Shown here piece after piece: positions 8,141 through 22,841 of a DNA stretch of 64,000 nucleotides. A program made the position numbers and the translations under genes. The notes beneath the pieces are model-generated. The model searched no databases and was not told where the DNA came from. It was given only the letters and a program-made list of their open reading frames with translations. This stretch comes from Proteiniborus sp. MB09-C3 (GTDB taxonomy: Bacteria > Bacillota > Clostridia > Tissierellales > Proteiniboraceae). Location: NCBI RefSeq assembly GCF_030263895.1, contig NZ_CP127161.1, positions 1,054,001 through 1,118,000 of the forward strand, given 5' to 3'. The stretch's first letter is position 1. Every line of letters begins with the position of its first letter.

Positions 8141-9114
8141 AAATAGGTAATATTGAGATAAAAAATAGAGTTTTTCTAGCTCCTATGGCTGGGGTTACAG
8201 ATGTGATTTTCAGAGTAATATGCAAACAAATGGGGGCAGGACTTGTATATAGTGAAATGGTAAGTGCAAAAGGACTTTATTATAAGGATAAAAAAACAGA
8301 AGAGCTAATGATTATAGATGAAAGAGAAAGACCTTCAGTTTTACAGATATTTGGCTCTGATGTAGAAGTCATGAAAAGCGTTGTATATAATAACCTAAAT
8401 AAAAGAAATGATATAGATATTGTAGACATCAACATGGGTTGTCCAACTCCTAAAATAGTGAAAAATGGAGATGGAAGCGCATTGATGAAAGAACCTAAAT
8501 TAATTGGAAAAATTGTAAAAGAAGTTACGGAGGTCTCTAATAAACCTATTACAGTAAAAATTAGAGCGGGTTGGGATGATTCGAGTATAAATGCAGTGGA
8601 TATTGCTAAAATTATAGAAGATAGTGGAGCCAGTGCAATAGCAGTTCATGGCAGAACTAGAGAACAGTTTTATTCTGGGGCTGCCGACTGGAATATAATA
8701 AAGAAAGTAAAAGAAAGTACAACAATACCTATTATAGGAAATGGAGATATTTGCTTACCTGAAGATGGGCTTAGGATGATAGAACAGACAGGCTGCGATG
8801 CAATAATGATAGGTAGAGGCAGTAGGGGTAATCCTTGGCTATTTAAGAGAACTGTAGCTCTATTAGAAAATGGAACTCATATTCCATTGCCTTTACCGTC
8901 AGAGCGACTAGATGTGTGTTTAGAACATTTAAGGGCATTATGTAAATTAAAAGGGGATAGAATAGGGATTAAAGAAATGAGAAAGCATATTGCATGGTAT
9001 ATTAAAGGTATGAGAGATTCAGCAGAAGTAAAAAATAAAATAAATACAATAGCTGATAGAGAACAGATGGAAAGGGAGCTTTTAAACTATAAAGAACTAA
9101 TAAGGGAAAATTAG
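8137..9114 (+). CDS. dusB: tRNA-dihydrouridine synthase (DusB type)
   Basis: A 325-residue FMN-dependent TIM-barrel enzyme that reduces specific uridines in the tRNA D-loop. Seen: N-terminal FLAPMAGVTD, the catalytic-Cys motif MGCPTPKIVKNGDGSALMK (Cys near residue 102), VHGRTREQFYSG and GNGDICLPEDG for flavin phosphate binding, and a helical C-terminal tRNA-binding domain. The start is a TTG preceded by AGGGAG and coupled to the small ORF above. Length and motifs are typical of the family. Confidence 0.95.
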   Translation: MKIGNIEIKNRVFLAPMAGVTDVIFRVICKQMGAGLVYSEMVSAKGLYYKDKKTEELMIIDERERPSVLQIFGSDVEVMKSVVYNNLNKRNDIDIVDINMGCPTPKIVKNGDGSALMKEPKLIGKIVKEVTEVSNKPITVKIRAGWDDSSINAVDIAKIIEDSGASAIAVHGRTREQFYSGAADWNIIKKVKESTTIPIIGNGDICLPEDGLRMIEQTGCDAIMIGRGSRGNPWLFKRTVALLENGTHIPLPLPSERLDVCLEHLRALCKLKGDRIGIKEMRKHIAWYIKGMRDSAEVKNKINTIADREQMERELLNYKELIREN

Positions 9115-9131
9115 TCAGGGGAGGTATTGGG

Positions 9132-10100
9132 ATGAAGAGAGTAGTTAGTATTAGTATCGGTTCATCTAGAAGAAATCACAGGGTAGAGACTAATATACTG
9201 GGTCAGGACATAATAATTGAAAGAATAGGCACAGACGGAGATAAGAAGAAGGCAATACAGCTTATCAAGGATATGGACGGAAAAGTAGATGCCTTTGGAT
9301 TAGGTGGAATAGATATTTATCTAAGATGTAAAGATAAAAGATATATAATTAAGGATTCGATTCCACTAAAACAAGCTGCTTCTAAAACACCAATTTTAGA
9401 TGGAACTTTTTTAAAAGATACTCTGGAAAGAAGAATAATAAGACTCATAAATAGAGAAGATATTGTAAGTTTAAAGAATAAAAAAGTTTTAATTACATCA
9501 GCACTAGATAGATATGGTATGGCCAATGCTTTTGAGGAACATGGAAGCTGTATTATATACGGAGACATAATATTTGCCTTAGGAATACCTTTAGAGATTA
9601 AGTCATATAATACCTTATACAATATCGCAAGAATCATAGCCCCACTAATACTAAAGCTGCCTTTTCATATGTTGTATCCTACTGGAAAGAGCCAAGATGC
9701 TGTTCCTAACAATAAGTTCAACAGGTTTTTTCAAGAAGCAGATATTATAGCAGGAGACTATTTGTATATAAAAAAATATATGCCAGAAACTATGGAAGGA
9801 AAAATAATTATTACAAATACAATTACATCAAGCGATATTGAAGATTTAGCAAAAAGAGGAGTAAAGCTTTTAGTCACTACCACACCTGAATTCAATGGAA
9901 GATCCTTTGGAACAAATGTAATAGAGGCGGCAATAGTGGCGTTATCTGGGAGAAATCCCGAGAATATGGAGAGCAAGGATTTTGAAAAGCTGCTAGATGA
10001 ATTAGAGTTTAGACCTAGAATAGAGTATCTTAGTGGGAGAAATAATACTTCTTCATCGAATAATATAATATTGGAAGGGGATAGGAGGGTGTCAGGGTAA
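9132..10100 (+). CDS. conserved clostridial protein of the family often labelled quinate 5-dehydrogenase; function unproven
   Basis: A 322-residue soluble protein beginning KRVVSISIGSSRRNHRVE. Proteins of this appearance are commonly labelled quinate 5-dehydrogenase in Clostridia, but no enzyme motif of shikimate or quinate dehydrogenases is obvious here. Features include GLGGIDIYLRCKDK (about 57-70), KVLITSALDRYGMANA (about 117-132), KLPFHMLYPTGKSQ (about 176-189) and a TTPEFNGRSFGTNVIEAA stretch (about 257-274). The first 70 residues resemble a nucleotide-sugar or GT-type Rossmann start. It follows dusB by 17 bases and probably forms a unit with the next gene. Confidence 0.6.
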   Translation: MKRVVSISIGSSRRNHRVETNILGQDIIIERIGTDGDKKKAIQLIKDMDGKVDAFGLGGIDIYLRCKDKRYIIKDSIPLKQAASKTPILDGTFLKDTLERRIIRLINREDIVSLKNKKVLITSALDRYGMANAFEEHGSCIIYGDIIFALGIPLEIKSYNTLYNIARIIAPLILKLPFHMLYPTGKSQDAVPNNKFNRFFQEADIIAGDYLYIKKYMPETMEGKIIITNTITSSDIEDLAKRGVKLLVTTTPEFNGRSFGTNVIEAAIVALSGRNPENMESKDFEKLLDELEFRPRIEYLSGRNNTSSSNNIILEGDRRVSG

Positions 10101-10140
10101 ATTTATATATGTTTTAGAACCAAATGACTATAACAATTAT

Positions 10141-11070
10141 TTGAGAAAAGGAATATTGAAGCACATACCTGATAACATTTTTTTATTGTTTCAGAAGAGA
10201 ATAAAACCTAAAATAGTGTGTAATATTGAGAGAGATAAAGGAAATACTGTTTGTGGGTATGCAGCTGGAATTTTTATAACATATAAAAATTTATCTAAGT
10301 CAGAATATTTATCAAGGCTCATTAGTGCATTAAACCTAATTAAAACAGAAGATGCAGAAAATTTAATAATAGAAAGGATGCAAACTCTTTCTCAGGAAGA
10401 TATTAAAGAGATAGAAGATAAATGTGGACTAAAGGTTCTAAAAGGCAGAAGTGAGATTATAAACTGTATTTTATATGTATTGAAAGAAATATGCAAATTA
10501 AGAAACCAATTATTAAATGATAAAGAAATGTTAATAATTAGTGATGATACAATTTTAACTGAAAAACTAGCTATTGATAGTGCAAAAGATTTAAGGTTTT
10601 TGACTATTATGAGTAAGGATATGGCTTTTGGCGAGAAATTAGGGAAAAAAGTATTAATTGAAACAGGACTATCGCTTCAATTGATAGGAAAAATAGATAA
10701 AGGAGTTCAAAATTTTGATATAATTATTAACATGGTTTCTGACGCAAAATTAGATACATATAATATTAAAAGAGGTACAATTATAATTGATGTTAGCGTA
10801 GGAAGAATACTTGAGTCTATAAATAGCAATAGAAAAGATTTAATAGTAATAACAGATTTATTATTTAGAAATAGTGGAATACTTAAAAGTAATCCTGAAA
10901 CTTTTTCATTTGGAGAAAAAGTTTCTTCATATATCTATGAAGGCATAAAAAACCAGGATTATATTAATCCAATAGAACTTAGAGCCAATGGAAAGAATTA
11001 TAAAATCAAAGAGCTTGTGGATATTTATTATGGTAGAAAGCGTAACAAATCCGTATTTTTATCAAAGTAA
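10141..11070 (+). CDS. uncharacterised protein with Rossmann-like C-terminal half; start uncertain
   Basis: A 309-residue frame from a TTG. No family was recognised. The C-terminal half (about residues 125-300) alternates strands and helices like an NAD-binding domain, with LIISDDTILTEKLA and a KRGTIIIDVSVG segment. The reading frame is open further upstream and reads as plausible protein (FIYVLEPNDYNNY) from about 10099, but no ATG, GTG or TTG is in frame there, although an AGGAGG site lies at 10083-10088. Dropping one G from the GGG at 10095-10097 would join a GTG at 10091 to this frame. A frameshift or sequence error near the start is therefore possible. Confidence 0.55.
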   Translation: MRKGILKHIPDNIFLLFQKRIKPKIVCNIERDKGNTVCGYAAGIFITYKNLSKSEYLSRLISALNLIKTEDAENLIIERMQTLSQEDIKEIEDKCGLKVLKGRSEIINCILYVLKEICKLRNQLLNDKEMLIISDDTILTEKLAIDSAKDLRFLTIMSKDMAFGEKLGKKVLIETGLSLQLIGKIDKGVQNFDIIINMVSDAKLDTYNIKRGTIIIDVSVGRILESINSNRKDLIVITDLLFRNSGILKSNPETFSFGEKVSSYIYEGIKNQDYINPIELRANGKNYKIKELVDIYYGRKRNKSVFLSK

Positions 11071-11090
11071 ATATATGTTTTGATATACTC

Positions 11091-11119
11091 TTGACAATGA
11101 ATGATTACTAAATTATAAT
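11091..11119 (+). promoter_or_regulatory. consensus sigma-A promoter upstream of greA
   Basis: TTGACA-N17-TATAAT, a perfect match to consensus in both boxes and spacing. The predicted start is near 11126. Confidence 0.8.
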
Positions 11120-11141
11120 AGTCATCATAAATAAAGGGTAG

Positions 11142-11173
11142 GCACTGTAAGATACTTACGGTGCTTCTTGTTT
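11142..11173 (+). terminator. intrinsic terminator or attenuator in the greA leader
   Basis: Stem GCACTGTAAG (11142-11151) with CTTACGGTGC (11155-11164), loop ATA, then TTCTTGTTT. It lies only about 16-50 bases after the predicted start of the perfect promoter and 137 bases before greA, so most transcripts may end as a short RNA. Confidence 0.7.
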
Positions 11174-11310
11174 AACGTGGATTAAAGCGGTACTACTAGA
11201 TATAATTGTTTTATAAAAATATATATTGCGATAAACATGATTGAAATTATATTGATAAATTAATTAGGAAAATGTTTCTATAACAAATCTTTTATAAAGG
11301 AGAGAGGGAA

Positions 11311-13303
<1,993 letters not shown>

Positions 13304-13371
13304 TGAATGAAAGTACCCTTATGGGTCTGAAATTAAAATTTAATAGGTGAAACTATAGTTACTTTGTTTAA

Positions 13372-13415
13372 AACACATGTGATGTAGAAAAGCATCATAT
13401 GTGTTTTTGTTTTTC
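13372..13415 (+). terminator. intrinsic terminator after lysS
   Basis: Stem AACACATGTGATG (13372-13384) with CATCATATGTGTT (13393-13405), one mismatch, loop of eight, then a T-rich tail. Confidence 0.9.
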
Positions 13416-13442
13416 TGATCATTTTTATATTAAAATTGGTTG

Positions 13443-13471
13443 TTGACATAGTATAAATTACATGGTATATT
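13443..13471 (+). promoter_or_regulatory. rRNA promoter P1
   Basis: TTGACA-N17-TATATT, first of three evenly spaced promoters upstream of the rRNA operon. Confidence 0.75.
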
Positions 13472-13518
13472 AGTAATTGCCCTAAAAAACAGGGAGAAAA
13501 TAAAAAGCAAAAAAGTAG

Positions 13519-13547
13519 TTGACTAAGAATAAAAAATGTGTTATATT
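13519..13547 (+). promoter_or_regulatory. rRNA promoter P2
   Basis: TTGACT-N17-TATATT, 76 bases after P1. Confidence 0.7.
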
Positions 13548-13605
13548 AATAAAGTCGTCACCAAACGACAGAGTAAAAAACACAAAAAAAGTTTTTAAAA
13601 AAGTG

Positions 13606-13634
13606 TTGACAAATAAGATTGAAAATGCTAAACT
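13606..13634 (+). promoter_or_regulatory. rRNA promoter P3
   Basis: TTGACA-N17-TAAACT, preceded by an A-rich tract that could act as an UP element. It is the promoter nearest to 16S rRNA. Confidence 0.7.
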
Positions 13635-13639
13635 ATAAA

Positions 13640-13861
13640 AGTTGTCTCTAGTAAATCTTCTCAAAGAGGATCTTAACGAAGGATGACAAAATTGGTCCTA
13701 ATGGACACTCATAACAATAGCCCTAACGGGCGAAATAATAGTTGGTCTTTGAAAACTGAACAGTGAGAAGTCACAAGCAAACATCCAAAATTTCAAATTT
13801 TGAGATACGCTTAAAAATACATGTCAACGTCATAACGAGTGACAGGAAAACAAAAGCTTTT
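13640..13861 (+). other. pre-rRNA leader with 16S processing stem
   Basis: The leader between P3 and 16S. CTTTGAAAACTGAACAGTGA (from 13747) pairs with the sequence at 15406-15428 behind 16S, giving the long stem that RNase III-type enzymes cut. The segment 13693-13709 (GGTCCTAATGGACACTC) is closely similar to a module of the dispersed intergenic repeat copy at 47557-47716. GGTCC/GGAC there can form a small hairpin. Confidence 0.7.
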
Positions 13862-18490
<4,629 letters not shown>

Positions 18491-18569
18491 GAAATATGGA
18501 CGCTGTGTAGTTTTTAAGGTATAAGCCTTAAATTAAATATATGAAGCCTTATTAAATTAGGGCATAAAT

Positions 18570-18684
18570 CCAGTGACAATAGCGAAGGGGTCACACCTGT
18601 TCCCATACCGAACACAGAAGTTAAGCCCTTCAGCGCTGATGGTACTTGGTGGGAGACCGCCTGGGAGAGTAGGACGTTGCTGGA
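18570..18684 (+). rRNA. rrf: 5S ribosomal RNA
   Basis: About 115 bases. The core is CACACCTGTTCCCATACCGAA...AGAAGTTAAGC...GGTGGGAGACCGCCTGGGAGAGTAGG-like, with terminal pairing CCAG/CTGG extended outward by ATAAAT/ATTTAT. Confidence 0.96.
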
Positions 18685-18716
18685 TTTATTGTTTTTTGGG
18701 AAATTAAAACTATGTA

Positions 18717-18756
18717 CAGCCAGTAATATACTCGTGCTGGATTTTTTTATTTTTTG
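18717..18756 (+). terminator. rRNA operon terminator
   Basis: CAGC/GCTG outer arms with an inner AGTA/TACT hairpin, followed by ATTTTTTTATTTTTT. It lies about 30 bases after 5S. Confidence 0.7.
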
Positions 18757-18787
18757 AACATTTTCTCTTTATTCCACATAATACTAG

Positions 18788-18815
18788 TTGATTTTAAAAT
18801 AATATGTATTATAAT
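18788..18815 (+). promoter_or_regulatory. predicted promoter of the thioredoxin-like gene
   Basis: TTGATT-N16-TATAAT, followed by the GTG-started gene about 80 bases downstream. Confidence 0.5.
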
Positions 18816-18895
18816 TTAATAAAAAAAGAAATACAATTTAGCAGGATAGTTTTTATATATCATGGTTTTTTATATATTATAAGGGGGGAATATAA

Positions 18896-19396
18896 GTGAA
18901 TGGTTTTGAACTATTTTCTGTAGGCATGTCATTTGATGAGTTTGTAAATACCGATACCAGTACTTATAAAGAAAAGACCTTAGAGATTCTTAATTCCATC
19001 AGCTTTGAGGATGAATACATAGAAAGAATTAAATCTATTGATAAGGTTATAAACATACTCGTATGTGCTGAAATGTGGTGTCCTGATTGCATGATAAATG
19101 TACCTGTATTAGAAAAAATGAAAGAGCTAAATCCAAATATTAATATTTCTATCGTTAAAAAAGATGGAAATGAAGGCTTTTTCAGCAGATATACTCATAA
19201 TGGAATTGTTAAAGTACCTACTTTTGTTTTTTATGATGAAAACTTTAAAGAATTAGGCAGTTTTGTTGAACATCCAAAAAAAGTAACGGAAGTAGTATCT
19301 AAAGGAAATCAACCTAATATAATAGTAACCATGAGGAAATACAGAAAAGGTGAATATGCACAGGAAACTTTAAAAGATATTCTTGAAATAATCTAA
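18896..19396 (+). CDS. thioredoxin-family protein
   Basis: A 166-residue cytosolic thioredoxin-fold protein. The active-site-like WCPDC lies near residues 62-66 (CAEMWCPDCMINVP) and the cis-proline segment VKVPTFVFYD near 107-116. Before the fold there is a helical extension of about 45 residues. It is longer than thioredoxin and has no signal peptide or lipobox. Similar Firmicute proteins are annotated as thioredoxin family without known partner. The start is GTG (AAGGGGGG upstream); an ATG four bases later is out of frame. It is a single-gene unit with its own promoter and terminator. Disulfide reductase activity is inferred. Confidence 0.85.
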   Translation: MNGFELFSVGMSFDEFVNTDTSTYKEKTLEILNSISFEDEYIERIKSIDKVINILVCAEMWCPDCMINVPVLEKMKELNPNINISIVKKDGNEGFFSRYTHNGIVKVPTFVFYDENFKELGSFVEHPKKVTEVVSKGNQPNIIVTMRKYRKGEYAQETLKDILEII

Positions 19397-19421
19397 AGGA
19401 GCAAAAGCTCCTTTTTTGTTT
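19395..19421 (+). terminator. intrinsic terminator after the thioredoxin-like gene
   Basis: GGAGC AAAA GCTCC hairpin, extended by AAA/TTT, with a T run. It starts at the stop codon. Confidence 0.9.
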
Positions 19422-19500
19422 ACTAAACATGCTTCCTGAGTAAGTACTCTATTTAATTCATGAGCATCATTAAAGGACGCTTAATCCTATATTAAAAAAA

Positions 19501-19595
19501 CCTGCCTTTACGATTATCAACCGGTAAATGGTATGTATTCAGTTCCAGATAAGCCTGGAATTAGGCAGGAATTAAGTCAAACAAATACTTAATTC
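19501..19595. other. three-way-junction-like inverted repeats; minus-strand terminator
   Basis: CCTGCC (19501-19506) pairs with GGCAGG (19564-19569) and encloses two hairpins, TTTAC/GTAAA (19507-19528) and TTCCAG/CTGGAA (19543-19560). A separate perfect hairpin GAATTAAGT/ACTTAATTC follows (19569-19595). Read on the minus strand, the GGCAGG arm is followed by seven T, which fits an intrinsic terminator for a leftward transcript, but no gene on that strand was found. The rest of 19422-19785 shows no gene. Confidence 0.45.
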
Positions 19596-19785
19596 AGAGG
19601 TATTTTTATAGAGGGTAACTGAAATAATATGAAATAAAATACTCTTCTTATGTAGGGGCTAGCGGAATTAATTTATATTGTTACTTTAGTCTCGTTTTTT
19701 TATTATAAGTCAACAACTTTGCTTAAATTATTGAAAAATACATACTTGTATTCAGGACATCTACCAAAATTATGTATTGCTGTCA

Positions 19786-19814
19786 TTGACACTAAAAACA
19801 TGAGATGGTACAAT
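19786..19814 (+). promoter_or_regulatory. predicted promoter of nrdJ
   Basis: TTGACA-N17-TACAAT, with the predicted start near 19821 and the start codon about 50 bases further on. Confidence 0.7.
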
Positions 19815-19823
19815 ATCTAGTAT
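19808..19823 (+). promoter_or_regulatory. NrdR-box-like site over the nrdJ -10 region
   Basis: GTACAATATCTAGTAT matches most positions of the NrdR consensus ACACWATATATWGTGT and overlaps the -10 box, where NrdR acts as a repressor of ribonucleotide reductase genes. NrdR usually uses two boxes about 31 bases apart; no good second box was found. nrdR itself is not in the window. Confidence 0.4.
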
Positions 19824-19868
19824 ATAAACATAACAATTACACTAAATGTAGTTTGCGGAGGTGGCTTA

Positions 19869-22205
19869 ATGCAATTAGGTGAAAATGCAATTAAGGTATT
19901 AGAGAGACGATATCTAACTAAAGATATAGAGGGTAATGTAATAGAAACTCCTGAAGATATGTTTAAGAGAGTTGCAAAGCACATTGCTCAGGCAGATAAA
20001 ATATATGATGAAAGTGCAGATATAGAAGATACAGAGAATGTTTTTCTTGATATGATGACTAATCTAGAATTTATACCAAATTCACCAACTCTTATGAATG
20101 CAGGAAGAGAATTAGGACAGTTATCAGCATGCTTTGTATTACCTATTGAAGATTCCATGGAAGGTATATTTGATGCCATAAAAAATGCGGCATTAATACA
20201 TAAAAGTGGCGGAGGAACAGGCTTTAGTTTTACAAGATTAAGACCTAGAGGCTCATCAGTTAAGTCAACTGGAGGAGTAGCTTCAGGACCAATTAGTTTT
20301 ATGAAGGTTTTTAATTCAGCAACTGAGGCAGTAAAACAAGGAGGAACACGAAGAGGAGCCAATATGGGAATCCTTAGAGTAGACCATCCTGACATAATGG
20401 AATTTATTAAATGTAAACAAGATACAAGTGAAATTACTAACTTTAACATAAGCGTTGGATTAACCGAAAAATTTATGGAAGCTGTAGAAAAAGGCGAAAG
20501 TTATGAATTAATAGATCCGCATACTAAGCAGCCAGTGAGTTCACTAAATGCAAAAGAAGTATTTGATAATATAGTTAGTATGGCTTGGAATAATGGAGAA
20601 CCTGGAATAATATTTTTAGACAGAATAAATAAAGCTAATCCAACACCTGGATTAGGGGAGATGGAAAGTACTAATCCCTGTGGAGAGCAGCCATTACTTC
20701 CTTATGAATCTTGTAACTTAGGTTCAATTAATTTAGTTAAGATGATTAAGAAAAATGGCTTAAAATATGAACTAGATTATGCAAGACTTGGAGAAACAGT
20801 AGATAAAGCTGTACATTTTTTAGACAATGTAATTGATGTAAATAAATATCCACTAGAAGAAATAGATAATATGACTAAATCCACTAGAAAAATAGGCCTA
20901 GGAATAATGGGCTTTGCAGATATATTATTTTATTTAGGACTGCCATATAATTCAGATGAAGCTGTAGAATTAGCAGAAAAAATCATGGAGTTTATAGATA
21001 AAAGATCAAAGAAGAAGTCGTCTGAACTAGCTGCTCAGAGGGGGACTTTTCCTGCACACGAAAAAAGCATATTTAAGGCAAATGGTATTGAGCTAAGAAA
21101 CTCCACTACTACTACAATTGCACCAACTGGAACTATAAGCATCATAGCAGGAGCTAGCAGCGGAATAGAACCATTATTTGCAATTTCATTTGTACGTAAT
21201 GTAATGGATAATGACAAGCTTGTAGAGGTACATCCTTATTTTGAAGAAGTAGCAAAGGAGAGGGGATTTTATTCAGATGAGCTAATGGAGAGAATAGCTT
21301 CTGAGGGTACATTAGCACATATAGATGAGATTCCGGAGGATGTAAAGAATGTTTTTGTAACAGCACATGACATATCTCCTATATGGCATATAAAGATGCA
21401 GGCTGCCTTCCAAAACCATGTAGATAATGCTGTATCAAAAACCGTAAACTTTAAGCATGAAGCAACAAAAGAAGATGTTGAGGAAGTATATACTTTAGCA
21501 TATAAGCTTGGCTGTAAAGGCGTTACTATCTATAGAGATGGCAGTAGACAAGATCAAGTGCTAAGTACGGCAAAAAAAGAAGAGTCAAAGAAAGATAAGG
21601 AACAGAATAATGAAAATGCCATAAAGCCTAGAATGAGACCTGCAATAACTCAAGGCATGACTGAAAAGGTTAGAATAGGCTGTGGCAACCTATATATTAC
21701 TGTTAACTACGATGAAAACGGAATATGTGAAGTATTTACTAATGTAGGTAGAGCAGGAGGGTGTCCAAGTCAAAGTGAAGCCACAAGTAGATTAGTTTCA
21801 ATAGCACTTAGATCAGGAATGGATGTTAAATCAGTGGTGGAACAATTAAAAGGTATTAGATGTCATTCAACTCTACGCCAAAGGGGTACTAATAAGGATA
21901 TCAAGGTTCTTTCATGTCCTGATGCTATAGGTAAAGCACTAGAGAGAGTAATGAACACCTATGTAGATGAAGAGCATCCAACTGTAAATGATATAGCAAT
22001 GGAGATTGAAAGAGAGACAAAGAATATTTCAGACTCATGCTGCTGTGCTCCTAATAATGAAATATTAGGAGAAGGTGAGATTTCAGTAAGCCTTGAAACA
22101 AAACCTCAATCAAAAGGCAACACATGTCCTGAATGCGGCAATGGTCTTGAACACGAAGGTGGATGTGTAATCTGCCGCAGCTGTGGGTTTTCTAAATGCG
22201 GTTAG
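19869..22205 (+). CDS. nrdJ: adenosylcobalamin-dependent ribonucleotide reductase (class II)
   Basis: A 778-residue NrdJ. It reduces ribonucleotides to deoxyribonucleotides using adenosylcobalamin instead of a second subunit, so it works with or without oxygen. Seen: substrate-site NSPTLMNAG (about 75-83), the cysteine [15 protein letters not shown] (about 81-95), the catalytic [18 protein letters not shown] (about 271-288), [10 protein letters not shown] (about 418-427), a TSCPD domain (about 595-715), then a Cys-rich tail with DSCCCAP and a zinc-ribbon CPECGN...CRSCGF. AGGTGG precedes the ATG. A B12 enzyme fits the B12-dependent methylmalonyl-CoA mutase pathway at the left edge. No B12 riboswitch core was seen upstream. 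Confidence 0.97.
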   Translation: MQLGENAIKVLERRYLTKDIEGNVIETPEDMFKRVAKHIAQADKIYDESADIEDTENVFLDMMTNLEFIPNSPTLMNAGRELGQLSACFVLPIEDSMEGIFDAIKNAALIHKSGGGTGFSFTRLRPRGSSVKSTGGVASGPISFMKVFNSATEAVKQGGTRRGANMGILRVDHPDIMEFIKCKQDTSEITNFNISVGLTEKFMEAVEKGESYELIDPHTKQPVSSLNAKEVFDNIVSMAWNNGEPGIIFLDRINKANPTPGLGEMESTNPCGEQPLLPYESCNLGSINLVKMIKKNGLKYELDYARLGETVDKAVHFLDNVIDVNKYPLEEIDNMTKSTRKIGLGIMGFADILFYLGLPYNSDEAVELAEKIMEFIDKRSKKKSSELAAQRGTFPAHEKSIFKANGIELRNSTTTTIAPTGTISIIAGASSGIEPLFAISFVRNVMDNDKLVEVHPYFEEVAKERGFYSDELMERIASEGTLAHIDEIPEDVKNVFVTAHDISPIWHIKMQAAFQNHVDNAVSKTVNFKHEATKEDVEEVYTLAYKLGCKGVTIYRDGSRQDQVLSTAKKEESKKDKEQNNENAIKPRMRPAITQGMTEKVRIGCGNLYITVNYDENGICEVFTNVGRAGGCPSQSEATSRLVSIALRSGMDVKSVVEQLKGIRCHSTLRQRGTNKDIKVLSCPDAIGKALERVMNTYVDEEHPTVNDIAMEIERETKNISDSCCCAPNNEILGEGEISVSLETKPQSKGNTCPECGNGLEHEGGCVICRSCGFSKCG

Positions 22206-22277
22206 AACTATAATGCTTGAAACTAGTATACAAAATAAAACCTGTTTTTAAAGTTAATTCTTAATAATAAGTATTAT

Positions 22278-22327
22278 AAGCCATCTAAGAATATAGATAT
22301 GAACTCTAATTCTAGATGGCTTTTTTA
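22278..22327 (+). terminator. intrinsic terminator after nrdJ
   Basis: AGCCATCTAAGAAT (from 22279) pairs with ATTCTAGATGGCT, long loop, then a T run. Confidence 0.85.
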
Positions 22328-22382
22328 TTGAAAAAGCATAATTATACAAAGAGAATTATGCTAAGGTACTAATGATAAAGTT

Positions 22383-22490
22383 CTATATATACTTCACTAA
22401 TAAATCATTTAATTCTGCCATTATCTTTTTATTATTCAATTTTGCTGCTATAGGTGAAAATATATCTAACATTTGCTTTGCCTTATTTTT
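22383..22490 (-). pseudogene. possible gene remnant (C-terminal end)
   Basis: On the minus strand an open segment of about 36 codons reads QMLDIFSPIAAKLNNKK then IMAELNDLLVKYI before a stop. It is interrupted upstream by a stop, while another frame just upstream (FMNESHRKIRQ) also looks protein-like, as expected of a frameshifted relic. No ribosome site, no family recognised. It may be chance. Confidence 0.25.
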
Positions 22491-22566
22491 CTATGGCTTT
22501 CATTCATAAATTCAATTTTTTCATGTTATGAAGTTTCAAGGCTTTGTATTTTTACCAATTATTATC

Positions 22567-22594
22567 TTGACGTATAGAAATTATTTGATATAGT
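22567..22594 (+). promoter_or_regulatory. predicted promoter of an orphan transcription unit
   Basis: TTGACG-N16-TATAGT; the overlapping TATAAT at 22594-22599 is an alternative -10 with poorer spacing. Confidence 0.45.
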
Positions 22595-22600
22595 ATAATT

Positions 22601-22841
22601 ATGGTAATGAAAGAGAGGTATAATCTAATGTTTATTTACTAATCTATATTAGCATAACTGCTAAAGGGGCAAATAAAAGTCTTTGAAAGTGGCACTAAAA
22701 AGTAACCATTGATTTTGTTGCACATTTTGCTCTATGGATTAGTAATATTATACGTTTTAAGGTGTATAGTCGCTATTTTAGTGATAATATAGACATGTAT
22801 TTTATTACGCAATCCATCCGAAAAAAGGAGGGATTTTTTTA
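22601..22841 (+). ncRNA. candidate non-coding RNA of about 240 bases
   Basis: Lies between the promoter above and a clear intrinsic terminator, with no ORF longer than a few codons. A long-range pair TTACTAATC (22636-22644) with GATTAGTAA (22736-22744) encloses a TTAGC/GCTAA hairpin. No known RNA family was recognised; a 6S-type RNA was considered but the ends do not form its long closing stem. The remainder of 22330-23058 has no gene. Confidence 0.4.
22811..22841 (+). terminator. intrinsic terminator of the orphan unit
   Basis: AATCCATCC with GGAGGGATT (one mismatch), loop of seven, then seven T. Confidence 0.8.

Noticed and set aside
19422-19868. Cobalamin riboswitch expected before the B12-dependent nrdJ
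   Set aside because: No B12-box-like core was found in the region; the structure seen there has a different layout.
22601-22841. 6S RNA
   Set aside because: The ends do not pair into the long closing stem with a central bubble; kept only as an unclassified candidate.
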